64,000 nt of DNA from Mycobacterium triplex (GTDB lineage: Bacteria; Actinomycetota; Actinomycetes; Mycobacteriales; Mycobacteriaceae), in the NCBI RefSeq assembly GCF_000689255.1, contig NZ_HG964446.1:4705809-4769808 (forward strand), written 5' to 3'. The notes beneath the pieces were generated by a model, which was not told the DNA's origin, did no database searches, and was given only the letters and a program-made list of their open reading frames with translations. The translations under genes were made by a program, and so were the position numbers. Positions 62,442-64,000 of the stretch are shown piece by piece. The first letter of the stretch is position 1. The number at the start of each line of letters is the position of its first letter.

Positions 62442-64000
62442 ATGCGGGTGCCTGGCGTTGGACTGGGCCAGCTGCTGCTCGCGCTGGACGCGACGCTGGT
62501 GAGCCTGGTGGAGGCGCCGCGCGGTCTGGACCTCCCGGTGGGGTCGGCGGCGCTGATCGATTCCGACGACGTCCGTCTCGGCCTGGCGGCGGCGGCGAGT
62601 TCCGACGTGTTCTTCCTGCTGGGGGTCAGCGACGACGAGGCGCCGGCCTGGATCGACAAGCAGGCGCGGGAGCGCGCCCCGGTCGCGATCTTCGCCAAGG
62701 AGCCGTCGAACGCGCTGGTGACCAAGGCCGTCGCGGTCGGGTCGGCGGTGGTGGCCGTCGAGCCGCGGGCACGCTGGGAGCGGCTCTACCAATTGGTCAA
62801 CCACGTCTTGGAGCACCACGGCGATCGCGCCGATCCGACGGAAGACTCCGGCACCGACCTGTTCGGTCTGGCGCAATCGCTGGCCGATCGCATCCATGGC
62901 ATGGTCAGCATTGAAAACGCCCAGTCGCACGTGCTCGCCTACTCGGCCTCCAACGACGAGGCCGACGAACTGCGCCGGCTTTCCATCCTGGGCCGGGCCG
63001 GGCCGCCCGAGCATTTGAAGTGGATCGGCCAGTGGGGCATTTTCGACGCGCTGCGGGCCGGCGGTGAAGTGGTTCGCGTCGCCGAGCGTCCGGAGTTGGG
63101 TCTGCGCCCGCGGTTGGCCATCGGGATCTATCAGCCACCCGCCGGGCCGCGCCGACCGCCGGTGTTCGCCGGCACCATCTGGGTGCAACAGGGATCGGCG
63201 CCGCTGGCTGAGGACGCCGAGGAGATCTTGCGCGGTGCGGCGGTGTTGGCCGCCCGCATCATGTTCCGGCTGGCGGCGCGGCCGTCGACACATGCGCAAC
63301 GGGTGCAACAACTGCTCGGCCTGACCGACGGCGAGCCGGCCGACGTGGCGGGGATCGCCCGAGAGCTGGGGCTGGCCGCCGACGGCACCGCGGCGCTGAT
63401 CGGCTGGGACGCCACCGACGCCGGGTCCCGACATGCTCGGCTAACCGATGTTCTGGCGTTGAGCGCCAGCGCTTTTCGTCGAGATGCCCAAGTCGCGTCG
63501 CGGGGCTCGCGGATGTATGTGCTGCTGCCCCAGACATCGACGGCCCGCTCGGTCACGTCGTGGGTCCGGGGCACCATCAGCGCACTGAGCACCGAACTCG
63601 GTGTCGAGCTGCGGGCGGCCATCGCGGCGCCGGTCGCGGGCCTGGCCGGCATCGCCGAGGCGCGCAACGAGGTCGATCGAGTACTGGATAGTGCGCAGCG
63701 GCATCCGGTTTCGATCGGACAAGTGACATCGCTGGCCGAGGCGCGCACCACCGTCTTGCTCGACGAAATCGTCACGACGATCGGAACCGACCGGCGGTTG
63801 GTCGATCCGCGGATCCGCGACCTGCACGAGCGGGACCCCTTGCTGGCGAAGACTCTTCGGACCTATCTGGACACCTTCGGCGACGTCGGCCTCGCCGCGC
63901 ACCTGTTGCAGGTGCATCCCAACACGGTTCGCTACCGTATCCGCCGGATCGAGAAGCTGTTGTCGACCTCGCTGGGTGATCCGGAAGTGCGGCTGCTGTT
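62442..64000 (+). CDS. pruC: PucR-family transcriptional activator PruC, 3'-truncated
   Basis: About 519 residues are present. The frame begins MRVPGVGLGQLLLALDATLVS and runs off the window. The C-terminal PucR helix-turn-helix is visible (TLRTYLDTFGDVGLAAHLLQVHPNTVRYRIRRIEKLL), with the N-terminal PucR-type sensory region before it. In mycobacteria this protein activates proline catabolism genes, here rocA and pruB, which are divergent. The ATG lies eight bases after a TAGAAT -10 box and has no ribosome site, suggesting a leaderless transcript. Confidence 0.92.
   Translation, partial: MRVPGVGLGQLLLALDATLVSLVEAPRGLDLPVGSAALIDSDDVRLGLAAAASSDVFFLLGVSDDEAPAWIDKQARERAPVAIFAKEPSNALVTKAVAVGSAVVAVEPRARWERLYQLVNHVLEHHGDRADPTEDSGTDLFGLAQSLADRIHGMVSIENAQSHVLAYSASNDEADELRRLSILGRAGPPEHLKWIGQWGIFDALRAGGEVVRVAERPELGLRPRLAIGIYQPPAGPRRPPVFAGTIWVQQGSAPLAEDAEEILRGAAVLAARIMFRLAARPSTHAQRVQQLLGLTDGEPADVAGIARELGLAADGTAALIGWDATDAGSRHARLTDVLALSASAFRRDAQVASRGSRMYVLLPQTSTARSVTSWVRGTISALSTELGVELRAAIAAPVAGLAGIAEARNEVDRVLDSAQRHPVSIGQVTSLAEARTTVLLDEIVTTIGTDRRLVDPRIRDLHERDPLLAKTLRTYLDTFGDVGLAAHLLQVHPNTVRYRIRRIEKLLSTSLGDPEVRLL

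Overview
The window is about 64 kb of high-GC actinobacterial DNA. Gene content, order and many near-recognisable proteins (Kgd, LpqY-SugABC, SigE-RseA-HtrA-TatB, GlgC/GlgM, GpgS, FolP2, FadD6, DapE/DapD, PruB/RocA/PruC) place it in Mycobacterium. It follows, in inverted orientation, the M. tuberculosis block from about Rv1248c (kgd) down to Rv1186c. It is not M. tuberculosis: relBE, the PE/PPE/Esx-IS1081 block and PE14 are absent, and other genes sit at several of those junctions. A slow-growing non-tuberculous species is my best guess, but the species is not determined. The synteny statements come from memory of the H37Rv gene order, not from an alignment.

Layout. 1-10 kb: truncated kgd, a tandem pair of short-chain dehydrogenases, an mdh / malic enzyme / lpqZ operon, and corA. 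10-15 kb: the trehalose-recycling ABC importer lpqY-sugA-sugB-sugC with a suppressor-of-fused-domain gene as last cistron. 15-20 kb: small envelope proteins, an MgtE-N/CBS protein, a lytic transglycosylase and the Mrp Fe-S carrier. 20-24 kb: the envelope-stress unit sigE, rseA, htrA, tatB. 24-30 kb: a methyltransferase, then a TetR regulator, ABC exporter and isoprenylcysteine-methyltransferase-like chain, and a CocE-like hydrolase. 30-38 kb: glgC/glgM and the gpgS-folP2-fadD6-LOG strand. 38-47 kb: a large STAND-type ATPase, dapE, dapD, an MFS transporter, fadD36 and an alpha/beta hydrolase.

47-59 kb is the accessory part. Two paralogous cytochromes P450 flank a fused type III CoA-transferase and an aldehyde dehydrogenase. 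The second P450 leads an operon of two acyl-CoA dehydrogenases, a hot-dog dehydratase-like protein, a zinc-ribbon/OB-fold protein, a MaoC hydratase and a thiolase-fold lipid-transfer-like aldolase, ending in a TetR regulator. The order and parts resemble the cholesterol side-chain igr operon (cyp125-fadE28-fadE29-chsH2-chsH1-ltp2), but ChsH2 is split into two genes. The suggested role is removal of a short branched side chain from a sterol-like or other polycyclic or isoprenoid acid. The aldolase gene carries a one-base frameshift as sequenced.

59-64 kb: proline catabolism (proline dehydrogenase, P5C dehydrogenase) with the divergent PucR-type activator, cut off by the window end. I saw no tRNA, rRNA, CRISPR array, transposase or integrase. 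No gene-free stretch exceeds about 225 bases.
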